DNA of 64,000 nucleotides from Anastatus disparis (Eukaryota; Arthropoda; Insecta; Hymenoptera; Eupelmidae): the NCBI GenBank assembly GCA_017163975.1, contig JAFFSR010000008.1, positions 567,501 through 631,500 of the forward strand, read 5' to 3'. Shown one piece after another: positions 1-12,600 of the stretch. A program made the translations under genes and the position numbers. Under the pieces are notes generated by a model. It had not been told where the DNA came from, made no database searches, and saw only the letters and a list, made by a program, of their open reading frames with translations. The first letter of the stretch is position 1. The number at the start of each line of letters is the position of its first letter.

Positions 1-129
1 AAAAAAAAAAAGAACTTTTATCTATAATAAAAATGTACAAAATGTAAAATATTATAATCTACGAGTTATATAATTACAAAATATATTAATAACCTTTGTA
101 AATATAACATTTATGTTCAATATAATAAA

Positions 130-186
<57 letters not shown>

Positions 187-959
187 TATTTATGCATTTC
201 TTTTCTAAAATTCTGTAATAAAATAAAAAGATAAGCAATATTTATAAGTACAGGTGTAGTGTTTATTTTACATCTCTTTTAAATATTTGTGCCCAATAGA
301 AGCTATGCACAGATTATTGAAATATGCTCCACACAAAATATCACATATCATGATACAAATAGCCATTTACTATATAAATGAAAAAAAATGATATTTGAAG
401 GAGTAAAAGAGAAAAAAATAACAAGAAAAATGAAACCACAAATTTAATTTCAATTTTTAATTGAATGAATTTGATCTAGATGCAAAAAATTATAAATATT
501 CTGAAATACCATTGCATTATGTGCTTGATCTAAAATAAAAAACATCAAATAAAAAAATGAATTAAATAAACTGATTCAAAGGAGATTGAATTTAGTCAAT
601 CCAAAAAATCGTAAACGATACTTTTACTTGTTAAAGGTGCCACTTTGCTTTAGAATTGACATACTCTGCGGTGTTAAGTAAAAACTAACATAGGTATAAA
701 ATAAATAAAAGTGATGAAGTGAAACAATATCAATTTCGTTCGATCCAAATTTTAATTCCTCAATACATAAGTAATCTTTATTTCCTCATTTTTTAGCAAA
801 AAATTTAAAACAACTTTTTTTTTATACATTTAATGGGCTATTTTTTAAATCAGATCTATTGATGAAAAAAATTTATTTTTCATCAAAATGTCACTTATGT
901 AAGTTTTTACTCAACACGGCAGTACTGTCGATGGTATAATATAGCATTCACTTTACGAG
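1..959. other. AT-rich non-coding DNA
   Basis: No coding signal is seen on either strand. An A-run opens the window, and a (TA)n microsatellite at about 131-172 runs into a short (GA)n tract. No recognisable element boundaries are visible. Confidence 0.7.
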
Positions 960-1590
960 TGTAAATGTGTATGTGTTAATGTGTATGCATAATTGTGTAT
1001 GTGTAAAAGTGTACGTGTAAATGTGTATGTGTAAATTTGTATGTGTAAATGTGTATATGTAAATATGTATGTGTGAATGTGTATGTGTATGTGTGGATGT
1101 GTATGTGTAAATGTGTATGTCTAAATAAGTATGTGTGAATGTGTATGTGTAAATGTATATGTGTGAATGCGTATGTGTGAATGTGTATGAGTAAATGTGT
1201 ATGTGTAAATGTGTATGTTAAAATGTGTATGACTAAATGTGTATATGCAAATGTGTCTGTGTAAATGTGTATGTGAAAATGTGTATGTTAAAATGTGTAT
1301 ATCTAGATTTGTATATGCAAATGTCTATGTGTAAATGTGTATGTGTTAATGTGTATTTGTAAATTTGTATGTCTAAATGCTTATGTGTAAATGTGTATGT
1401 ATAAATGTATATGTGTAAATGTGTATCTGTAAATGTGTATGTGTAAATGTGTATGTGTAAATGTATATGTACAAATGTGTATATGCAAATGTACATGTGT
1501 AGATATGTATGTGTAAATGTGTATGTGTAAATGTTTATGTGTAAATGTGTATGTGTGAATGTGATGTGTAAATGTGTAAGTTGAGAGGTT
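960..1590. repeat. GT-rich hexamer/dodecamer array (TGTATG/TGTAAA)
   Basis: About 630 bp of alternating TGTATG and TGTAAA hexamers with scattered substitutions. The array has no stop codon in several frames, which explains long open frames here on the minus strand. Their His/Thr/Tyr-only composition marks them as artefacts. Confidence 0.9.
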
Positions 1591-2050
1591 ACTTTTATCA
1601 ACACTAAGGCCATCCAATAGATTTATAATTTTGTATGTCGATATAAATTTAACATTATCAAGACTTTTCTTATTATCAACTCAAAAGCCGATTTGAGCAC
1701 TGGCAAATAATAAATACTTTCAATCACCATGTTATACATATAAAAAGCAATTAGAAAACTGCAAAATTGAGGTCAGTGAAGAATTACGAAGGTACCTCTT
1801 TACTTGATTTACAAAAAGAAGTGTTTTAACAAATTTTTCACTGAAACATCAGGATATTCAAAAAAAAATAATAAATTCAAATTTTTCCGGAAATTTTGAA
1901 AAATTTTCCAATTTGAAGTTTCCGTAACTTTTGATCCTTTATTCTAGATTCTTAAATAATTTTCACATATTTTAGGTAAAAAAAAGTTGTTTATTAAAGT
2001 TGAAGCGATTTCTAATTTTTGGCTTCCTCAATTAGTGTAAAATGTCCAAA
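1591..2050. other. AT-rich spacer between repeat arrays
   Basis: Unique-looking AT-rich DNA separating the TGTAAA-type array from the longer TGTATG-type array. I see no gene or element ends. Confidence 0.6.
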
Positions 2051-3655
2051 ATTTATATCTGTGTATGTGTTTGTGTGTATATTTATAAGTGTTTGTGTAT
2101 GTGTGCATGCGTATGTGTATGTGTGTATGAGTATATGTGTATATGGGTATGTTAATGGGTAGGTTTATAAGGGTATTTGTATCAGTGTATTTGTATCACT
2201 CTATGAGTGAGTGTATGCGTGTATGTGTAAATGTATGAAAGTATATGCATGTGTAAATGAGGGCATATGCATGTGTATGTGTGCATCTATATGTCTTGAT
2301 GTGCATGCATGTATAAGCATAAGTATGTCTGTATGTGCCAATACGTAAAAATATATAAGTAAATACATAACTCTATTTATATTGTCTATGACATTATTAA
2401 TGTATGTGTATGTTTGAATAAATATGTGTATTCTGTAAGTGTCTTTGTGTGCTTATGTATGTGTTTTCCTGCATTTCAATATCTGTATGCAAATATCTAT
2501 ATATGTTTATGCGTTCGTGTGTATGTCTGGGTGTGTATGTCTCTGTGTGTATGTCTCTGTGTGTATGTGTATGTTTCATATGCGTGTTAATGTGTAAATG
2601 TCTGTGCGCATGTAAATATGTGTATTTGTGTCAGTGTGTTTCTGAATATGTGTTAGCGTATACGTCTATGACTGTATCAATATGTGTGTATGTGTATGTG
2701 TATGTAGGTATGTGAACGTGTGTAAGTTTATGTTTGTATTTATGTTGTATTTTTTATGTATATGTATTAGTATGTACGCGTACAAGTATATATTTATGTT
2801 GATCCGTGCATGCGCATGTAAGTACGTTTATGAATAAATGTGTATGAGCTTATGTGTATGTAAGTATGTATATGTGTGGATGTGTATGTGCGTATGTGCA
2901 TCTACGTATGTTCATGCGCGTATGTGAATGTGTGTATGAGCATATGTATGTGTATGTGTGTATGTATGCGTATATATGTGTATGTGTAATGCGTATGTGT
3001 GTGTATGTGAAAGTAAGTATCTGTATGTGTAAGTGTGTGTATGTGTGTGTATGCGTATGTGCGGTTGTGTATGTGTGTATGTTTATGTGTGTATGTGTAT
3101 ATGTGTAAGGGTATATATCTATGTGTATGAGTGTTTGTGTATGTGCATGTGTGTATGTGCATGTGTGTATGTGGATGTGTGTATGTGTATGTATGTATGT
3201 GAGTATGTGTAAGTGTCCATGTATGTATGCGCATGTGTATTCGTGTATTTGTGTGTATGTAAGTGAATGTGTGTATCTGTGTATGCGTATGTGTGGATGT
3301 GGGAACGTGTATGTGTATAAGTGTACGTGTATTTGCGTCTGTGATTATGTGCATGTGTTATCAGGATGTATTTATGTGTGTATGTGTATGTTTTTTCGTG
3401 TATAAGTAAATGAGTATGTGTATATGTGCATGTATGCATGCGGATGTGTATATAGTAATGGATGTATGCGCATGTGTATATGTGCTTGTATGTGTGCGCA
3501 TGTGTGTACGTGTATCAATATGTGTGTCAGTGTATAAGTGTACAAGTGTATGCGTATGTGTGTATGTCTTGAAGTGCATGTGTCTGTTTTTATATATGTG
3601 TAACTGTAAAACTGTGTATTTGTAGTTTTGTGTACAAATTCATGTGTGGATAAAA
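2051..3655. repeat. GT-rich (TGTATG)n degenerate array
   Basis: About 1.6 kb of degenerate TGTATG/TGTGTA repeats with G and T on the plus strand. Open frames made almost only of Cys/Val/Tyr/Met or His/Thr are by-products of the repeat. Confidence 0.9.
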
Positions 3656-3780
3656 TCATCTAGTATATGATATATTCTAGTAGTATAAGCTACGTAGGAA
3701 TGTTTAACTGGGTAAGTGCGTTCACATGTATGACTATGTATGTGAAAACTAGTAGCTTCCTGTGTATTGTGATGTGCGGA
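3656..3780. other. Non-repetitive junction where repeat polarity flips
   Basis: About 125 bp of ordinary sequence. To its left the plus strand is GT-rich; to its right it is CA-rich. The two arrays therefore face each other in inverted orientation around this spacer. Confidence 0.8.
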
Positions 3781-4684
3781 TACACACATACATATACATA
3801 TACACATACGCTCATACACACACGCACACATACACACATACCCATAAACACATACACATACATACGTACACATACACACACATACACACATACCCATAAA
3901 GACATACACATACACGCATACACATACACACATATACATACACACATACAAATAAACAGACACATACACACATATACATACACAGATACACATGCACATA
4001 TACACATGCACACATACACATAAACACATACACATATACACATACATATATACACATACACACATACACATACACACATGCACATACACAGAATAAAACA
4101 TACATATACACACATACACATATAAATATATACAAATACACATATACACATACACATACGCACATGCATACACACATACACATAACTACATACACATACA
4201 GACATACACATACACACTTACACATACACACATACGCACAATCACATACACACATACATGTACACACATACACAAATAAACATACACATAATCACATCTA
4301 CAAATACACGAACACATAACTACATACACATATACACATACAAATACACACATACACAGAGCCACACATACACATACTTCACACATAAACACATACACAT
4401 ACACACATACACACATACAAACATACACATTTACAAATACACACATACACACATATACACATACACACATATACATATACACATACACACATACACATAC
4501 ACACATACACATACGCACATTCAAGTACACAGAATAAAACATACATATTCACACATACACATATAAACATACACATATACACATATACACATACACAAAC
4601 ACTTATACACATAACTACATACACATACACACATACACATACACTCTCACACATACACACATACACATACACACATACGAATAC

Positions 4685-4715
<31 letters not shown>

Positions 4716-4953
4716 AACATACACACAAACACATACACACACATACACAAACTACACACATACACACAGACACATACACACATGCACATACACATACACA
4801 CATACACATACACACATACACATACACACATACACAAATACACATACACATACACATACACACATACACATACACAGATACATAAATACACATACACATA
4901 CACACATATACATATACACATACAAACATACACACACACATACATACATACAC

Positions 4954-4984
<31 letters not shown>

Positions 4985-6705
4985 TACACATACATACATA
5001 CACACACATGCACACATACACATACACATACACACATGCACATACACACATACACATACACATATACACATAACCACATTCACATACACACATGCACATA
5101 CACATACACATATACACATACACATATACACATACACACACATACACATATAGACATACACACATACACATACACACATGCATATACACAAAATGAAACA
5201 TACATATACACATATACACATATGAACATACACATATACACATATACACATACACAAATACACATAAACATAACTACATACACAAACACACATACAAATA
5301 CACACTTTACATACACACATATACATACACACATACACATACTACACACATACACACATACACATGCACATACACCCGTACACACATACACACATACACA
5401 TACACCAACGCACATACACATACACAAACACATGTACACATAACTACATACACAAACACACATACACATACACACTTACGCATACACACATACACATACT
5501 ACACACACATACACATACACACACACATATATACACATACACATACACACATTATCATACACACATAAACATACCACACATACACATACACATATACACA
5601 CATACACATACACACATTCACATACACACATAAACATACCACGCATACACATACTACGCACATACACACATACATATACACATACACACATACACATACA
5701 CACATATACATACACATACACACATCCACATACATACATACGCAAACACACACACACATATACACATAGACATACGCACATGCACACACACATACACACA
5801 TACACATACACACAAACACATACACAGATACAGACATATTTAAACACACATACACGTTTACACATACACATACGCACATGCACACACACATACACACAAA
5901 CACATACACGCATACACATACACACATGTACATACACAGAATAAAACATACATATACACACATACACATATAAACATACACATTTGCACATATAGACATA
6001 CACAAACACACATACACATACTACACACACATACACATACACACACACATATATACACATACACATACACACATTATCATACACACATAAACATACCACA
6101 CATACACATACACATATACACACATACACATACACACATTCACATACACACATAAACATACCACGCATACACATACTACGCACATACACACATACATATA
6201 CACATACACACATACACATACACACATATACATACACATACACACATCCACATACATACATACGCAAACACACACACACATATACACATAGACATACGCA
6301 CATGCACACACACATACACACATACACATACACACAAACACATACACAGATACAGACATATTTAGACACACATACACGTTTACACATACACATACGCACA
6401 TGCACACACACATACACACAAACACATACACGCATACACATACACACATGTACATACACAGAATAAAACATACATATACACACATACACATATAAACATA
6501 CACATTTGCACATATAGACATACACAAACACACATACACATAACTACATACACATACACACTTACACATACACACATACGCACACACACATACACACATA
6601 CACACATACACAGACACACATACACATATACACATACACATGCGCACATGCACATACACACACACATACACACACACACATACACACACACACACATACA
6701 CACAC

Positions 6706-6736
<31 letters not shown>

Positions 6737-7672
6737 TACACATACACACATACACATACACACATACACATACACATACACACATACACATACACATACA
6801 CACATACACATACACATACACACATACATACACATACACATACACATACACACATACACACATACACATACACACATACACATACACATACACACATTTA
6901 CATACACGCATACACATACACACAAACACATACACAGATACACATACACATACACACACATGCCACACACATACACATACATACATACACATACATAGAT
7001 ACTTATGCACACATACACATACGCACATACACATGCACACATACAAATACGCACATACACTTATACACATACACATTCACGCATATACACACACCTATAC
7101 ACATACACACATGCACATGCACACATATACATACACACATACATATACAGACATACACATACACACATACACATACACATACACACATACACATACACAC
7201 ATACACACATACACATGCACACATACACATACATACATACACATACACACATACACATACATACACACATACACATACACACATACACATACACACATAC
7301 ACATACACACATACACACATACACATACACACATACACATACACACATACACACATACACACATACACATACACACATACACATACACACATACACATAC
7401 ACACATACACATACACACATACACACATACACACATACACATACACACATACACATACACATATACACATACACATGTACACATACACATATACACATAC
7501 ACACATACACATACACACATGCACATACACACATGCACATATACTCATGTCTACATGCACATGTCGACACATATACACATACACATACGTATATACACTC
7601 ATAGGCACGTACACATACGTATATACACACATGTACATACATACATACATACTCATGCACATGTGCAGATAA
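3781..7672. repeat. CA-rich (ATACAC)n giant array
   Basis: About 3.9 kb of CACATA/TACACA repeats on the plus strand. A marker phrase containing AGAATAAAACATACATAT or a close variant recurs near 4088, 4529, 5187, 5936 and 6458, so the array has a loose higher-order structure built by block duplication. All long open frames inside are repeat translations. Confidence 0.92.
5499..6542. repeat. 522-bp tandem block duplication inside the CA array
   Basis: Two adjacent blocks, 5499-6020 and 6021-6542, match base for base over 522 bp apart from at least one A/G difference (near 5843 versus 6365). Both carry the same rare landmarks: an ATTATCATAC phrase at 5551 and 6073, and an ACACGTTTACAC phrase. 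This is a recent segmental duplication within the microsatellite. Confidence 0.9.
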
Positions 7673-8450
7673 GTATTCTTTTACTAACATATTCGTGTTG
7701 AATCATACCTAAATGTTTGCTTACCTAAATATGAGTATATATTTCGATATTTCTCAAAGGCTATAATTATAAATCATTATGTGGCATCTAAGTATCTTTA
7801 AACTTATTTGTGCACTTTTTAGTCTGTCATTTCAGTCCATAATTCTATGAATTATGATTATCACAATTTCTATTTACCAAGCGTAGCCCTAAAATTGTAT
7901 TTGACCTCGTTAGGTCCTAGCGGGATTTTTTTGATAATTCTGTCCACTATATAGCATTAACCGTATTGATTATCAGAGTTCTTCAATTGGATTGATTGTT
8001 AACGATTCCAAAAATCTTGAATTTTAAAATTCACTTTTGCATACAAATCAATGTTTTATGTCTTTTTGACTATATTAATATTACGATTACGAACTTTACT
8101 ATCCTGAATGCCGATGTGAATGAGTCACTCTTATGTCTCGTTTTTTATTTGGGTTTTGATATCTTCTTCACTAAAAATCTGTTAAGATAATGGTTTTAAC
8201 TCTAATAGATGAAAGTTTGGAAAGTCTTGAATTGGAAATATAAATCAATATGAAGAACGCTGCTAAGTGCTTTGGCGCATTGCTTTCTCATAGAGCGTAT
8301 TGAGTTAGAGTATTTTGATTTTATTTTTTTAAATACGATTTTAATATAAATGTCTCTATTCTCTGTATTGAAGGCTGTCTTATTACCTACGAAAACTATA
8401 TGAATTTTATACTTTCTTACTTTTGTCATTTGCATAATGTGATTTTATGA
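7673..8450. other. AT-rich non-coding DNA
   Basis: Two open frames of 64-77 codons lie here on opposite strands. Neither has recognisable motifs or codon character. I see no RNA gene or element terminus. Confidence 0.55.
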
Positions 8451-9905
8451 TCCTCTAAAATTGAAAATGCGTTTATAAAATTAATTTTCCCAAGCTTGTC
8501 TTCTTAACACTATAACCAATTACTTGCATACAAATTTTGGAACATTTTTATTGAATAGTTTACAAAAAATACCAAATAATTGAAAAATGAACATTGTTTT
8601 AAAATTTTCAAAACGCTTTAACGTTACAACTACGCTAAGAAAACCAGTTTTCAAAAGTTCATTTTATTTAGGCAATCGTAAATAATTTCTATACATAATT
8701 TTAAGCTACTTCATCGTGTGGTTTACGTAAAATACCAAAAAATAAGTGAAATTCTATTCAAAATTTACGAAATGCTCCAAAATTAAAACTGCGCTAAGAA
8801 AATAAGTTTTTCCAAGCTTGCTTTATTTAGGCAATAACAAATAATTTGTATGAAAATTTTTGAGCAAATCTATCGAATGGCTTTTGTGTAATAGAGAAAA
8901 AAAGAAATATGAACATTTTTTCCAAAATTTTAATAATAAATAAGTGAAATTCTATTCAAAATTTACGAAATGCTCTAAAATTATAACTGCGCTAAGCAAA
9001 TAAGTTTTTCAAAGCTTGATTTATTCAGATAATAGTGAATAATTTGCATGAAAATTTTTGAGCAAGTTTATCGAGTGATTTTTGTGCAATAGAAAAGAAA
9101 TTAAAAATAAAAATTTGTTTCAAAATTTCCAAAATGCTCTAACACTAAATGTGCGCTAAGAAAATTGATGAAAATTAGTTTTCAAAAGTTCATTTTATTT
9201 TGACAATCATAAATAATTCCCATACATAATTTGAATCTCCTTCATCGAGTAGTTTACGTAGAATATAAAAAAAATTAGAAAAATTTTATTCAAAATTTTC
9301 AAAATGCTCTAAAATTAGAATTGCACTTAGAAAATAAGTTTTTCAAAGCTTGTTTTATTTGAGTCATTGCAAATGATTTCCATAAAAATTTTCGAGCAAA
9401 TCTATCGAATGGTTTTCGTGTAATAGAAAAAAAATGAAAAATAGAGATTTTTTCCAAAATTTTCAAAATGCTCTAAAATTAAAACTACGCTAAGAAAATA
9501 AGTGTTCCAAAGCTTGTTTTTTTTAGACAATAGCGAATAACTTTCATACAAATTTAGAAGCAAATCTATGGAATGGTTGTCGTAAAATAAAAAATAAATG
9601 AAAAAAAATTTTTTTTTCAAAATTTTTAAAATGCTCTAAAATTAAAAGTGCCCTAAGAAAATCAGTTGGTAAAAGTTTTTCTTCTTTTGACAGTCAAAAA
9701 TAATGGTCATACAAATTTTCAAGAAAATTCTTCGAGTAGTTTACGTAAAATATCAAAAAAATTAAAAATCAAAATTTTTTTAAAATTCTTAAAATGGCTC
9801 TAAAAAAAAACTGAGCTAAGAAGATCAATTTCCAATAGCTCCCCCCCAGTTAGACAAAAAAATAAATTGCATGCAAAATTTGAAGTTAATCCATCGAGTA
9901 GTTCT
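8451..9905. repeat. Degenerate ~163-bp satellite, about nine units
   Basis: A recurring phrase of the type AAATGCTCTAAAATTAAAA followed by GCGCTAAGAAAATAAG occurs near 8613, 8771, 8970, 9130, 9301, 9467, 9629 and 9792, and in a worn form near 8457. Spacing is about 158-171 bp, with one enlarged 199-bp unit. Each unit also carries a phrase like CTATCGAATGGTTTTCGTGT. Units differ at many positions, so the array is old. Confidence 0.85.
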
Positions 9906-10080
9906 CGAGATCTTATTGGCGTACTGAAATCATACACACACATATATACATACAGACATTTTCTGGAAACCACTTTTTTCGACTCCCTGAGTCTAAATAT
10001 GTACAAATTAATGAAAAAATAGAAAAAAATTTTTTTTACAGATACAATGCTTTCTCTATGAGAAAGCAAAAGGAGATAGA
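9906..10080. repeat. Distinct terminal segment of the satellite array
   Basis: After the last unit the sequence changes to a (CATA)n-like stretch and ends with a perfect hairpin, GCTTTCTC-TAT-GAGAAAGC, at 10049-10067. A fixed non-repeating end suggests that the satellite is the tandem body of a larger dispersed repeat rather than a free satellite. That is an inference. Confidence 0.5.
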
Positions 10081-10149
10081 GAATTCGGATTTCTTTCTAA
10101 ACTACAATTTTTAGAAAATATATAATAAATGTAATTAACATTGACTTAC

Positions 10150-10278
10150 AATTGACGGACAAAGTAACTCTTTTGCTAACTGCTGGATGAACATCATTAC
10201 TGGCAATACATAGGTATGTCCCCATTTGTTTTCTATCTACTCGATACAAATTTAATTTGGAACTATTGTAGATTGATA
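10150..10278 (-). CDS. Single exon of an Ig-superfamily (DIP/Lachesin-like) gene
   Basis: Read on the minus strand, a 129-bp exon is bounded by a pyrimidine-rich acceptor (TTTTTTGCAG) and a GTAAGT donor. Both introns are phase 1, the usual arrangement for Ig-domain exons. It encodes the F and G strands of an Ig domain: MGTYLCIASNDVHPAVSKRV, with the Met-Gly-x-Tyr-x-Cys signature and the second disulphide Cys. In insect DIP/Lachesin-type neuronal cell-surface proteins this motif (YLCIASN then a V-P-P-x-V-S-K-R-like stretch) is nearly invariant. Here His replaces the first Pro of that stretch. Family knowledge suggests a secreted or GPI-anchored adhesion protein in the nervous system. I found no neighbouring exon in the window, so it could be a real exon with long introns or a stranded fragment. 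The intact splice sites favour a real exon. Confidence 0.75.
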
Positions 10279-11304
10279 CTGCAAAAAAGTTGATACTATC
10301 TAAAAAAAGCAAGCAATAATGAGAATTCGAATATAACAAATTTGGTTGGTTTTTGAATTTTATTGAGCATGTGAATCTTTAGAAATATTTTAAGAACTTT
10401 GTATAACAACCCTGCATTTAAATTTGGTATTATTAGCCTTCTTACTTCCAGACTATTAATGGTTTGAGGGGTTCAATACTACTTTGATGATCAATATATT
10501 CTCCTATATCAACGCTAGTTTGCTTGAAATTCAAATTATAGCGAAATAAATTTGCAAATTTATTTCTTTTTATGTTTGGGTGTATATCATTAAGGTATTT
10601 AATACATCGCTAATGTTCCAAGAGATTCTAAGTCCATCACTAATATGATTTGATTTTGATGTTTGAGTCGATATAGATGTATTAAAAGTGGAAGTAAATA
10701 CGATTTTAGGTTTTAATGATTTTACAAAACTATATTCTGAAATGAACAAAGAGTATATCTTTTTTATAGTACATATTTTTAGAAAATATTATTATATATT
10801 ATTGAACAAAAGATTTTTCTATTGAATCAAGATATCATTCTTCGTTGCTGAATAAAGCATTTTCTTTTCTTGTCACTTAATCTTAAACAATATGATGCGT
10901 CTTCAAAAAAATATGTCTCAATCACTACTAAGACATTTTTAGAAAAACTCAAGAAATTCTTAAATTTCGCATGTTTATGAATTGCTTGTAAACGAATATC
11001 CTGTTGAGTTTACCAATTCATTAGACAATAACATTCTTGCACATATTCTAAAAAATCACATTTGATTTTTTTTCATAGAGAAAAGTAGTTTTTTTTACGG
11101 ACTCAGCCAAGCTTGGAGTGAAATTAAGATTTGACAAGTTTTGAAAAATATTTAAAGACTCAATCGTTTCGATACAAAATTGACACTTGGCTCTTCTTGT
11201 TTCGAAAATGTTATCCAGGTATAGCAATTTTAGATTTGAAATTTATAGATCTGTAAAATAATGTAATAACATAATGCGTGTTCTCAAGATTTTACTATTT
11301 TTTA
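10279..11304. other. AT-rich DNA, presumed intron
   Basis: On the minus strand upstream of the Ig exon I see no second convincing exon. A stretch near 10640-10755 is open for some 35 codons after a TTTCAG-like acceptor but shows no domain. I do not call it. Confidence 0.5.
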
Positions 11305-11660
11305 GGGGAGGAGCGCGGTGGCGTAACGGATAGATCTCTTGCCTTCAACGCGGTGGGCACGGGTTCGAATTCTGGCTAGGCACCTCTGATTTTTTTCGAA
11401 AGAAAATTATTGTATGTGATACCCATATCGCGACTCTTAAAAAATCTGACTTCATTGAGTATCGGTTGATTGTTGGTCACAAAAGTGGCTGACCATCCAT
11501 CGGTAGTCAAAGTTTTCGGTATGGTGGGTCTGACAGTCTAGCCTGATGTAATATGTTAAACGGGTACCGGGCTGGACTCCCTCGATTTTACCATATAAAA
11601 AAGGTTAATCATATAGAGGACAAAATCCTTTATATATTAATCTTTTTTTCAAAAAAAAAA
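11305..11660 (+). mobile_element. tRNA-derived SINE
   Basis: A tRNA-like head occupies about 11311-11385. It has an A box (TGGCGTAACGGA, 11319-11330) and a B box (GGTTCGAATTC, 11362-11372) spaced as in RNA polymerase III internal promoters. An unrelated body of about 200 bp follows, then a 3' hairpin made of two near-inverted phrases (about 11597-11648) and an A-rich end. This head-body-tail order is that of a tRNA SINE. The cloverleaf is too degraded to be a working tRNA, and I could not assign the parental tRNA. Orientation is plus. Confidence 0.8.
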
Positions 11661-12600
11661 AATCTTTTAGGGAAAATTGAACTTAAAAATGTCACTTTTT
11701 AAAATTATTATTTTTAATTAATATGTTTTTTTGATAATTTATAATATCTTTCCTTAGAAAAAAAACTTCTATTCTGGGAGCTAGTTGGAAAAGCTCGAAC
11801 CTGCAATCCTCTTGAACTTTCAAGATAAAAACTTTTCATTCTAAGCTCGTGAAACAAGAATTTCATTTTTAAATACCGTATATACACAAGTAAATTAATT
11901 GAACAACTAATTTACATAATATCAACATAACAATCATAATTATATAAAAATTTCATAAATATTCAATAAAAGTTTTTATCCTCAAAAGCTCGCAAATTCA
12001 TTTTAAAAATCATGGACGTATATATAGAAGCGAATTCATACGTATAAAAGGTATAATGTACAGTTCCGTTTATAGTATAAAAAGTAACATATAGTATATT
12101 ATTATTGCATATGCTTATGAGTGCATGATTTTACGCTTATAAGTATGTGTTTATATTTATTAATATACACATATTTTATTTTTAAAATTAACATTGGAAT
12201 TAGCTATTATTGATAGACATATTTACTGGATTTGGTTGATTTGCAGCAGTTTTTTAACACGCAGAAAAAAATTTAAAACAACATTTTTTTGTCCATTTCA
12301 TAATGAAATACAATAGAGAATGGTCCAAAAAATATAAATTACTTAGTAACTTTATTTCGTAAAAAATGAACTAGGATTTTTTTGTTTTGAGATGCCTTAT
12401 ATATTTTCTTTATAATTATTAGCTAGCTAGTTAGCCCATTAATGCCAAAAATGCTAAAAAAATGATAAAAAAACCAGCTATATCCATAACATGTTAGTGG
12501 TTTGTAGGTAAATACTAACTATAGGAACCTTTGCATATTGTTGGAAAAAGAAAAAAAAACTTAGGAAATAAATTTTTTAATTTGTTGAGTTAATGATTGT
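11661..12600. other. AT-rich non-coding DNA
   Basis: No gene, RNA or element boundary recognised. Base composition is strongly AT with many A and T runs. Confidence 0.55.

Noticed and set aside
960..3655. Telomeric repeat array
   Set aside because: Units do not match insect TTAGG-type or other known telomeric repeats, and polarity reverses within the locus.
960..7672. Many long open frames on both strands rich in His/Thr/Tyr or Cys/Val/Tyr/Met
   Set aside because: They are translations of stop-free hexamer repeats, overlap on both strands and all frames, and often lack an ATG.
10640..10760. A second exon of the Ig gene on the minus strand
   Set aside because: An acceptor-like TTTCAG and a short open stretch exist, but there is no Ig motif and no convincing donor.
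11311..11385. A functional tRNA gene
   Set aside because: A and B boxes are present but stems do not pair well, and a SINE body follows.
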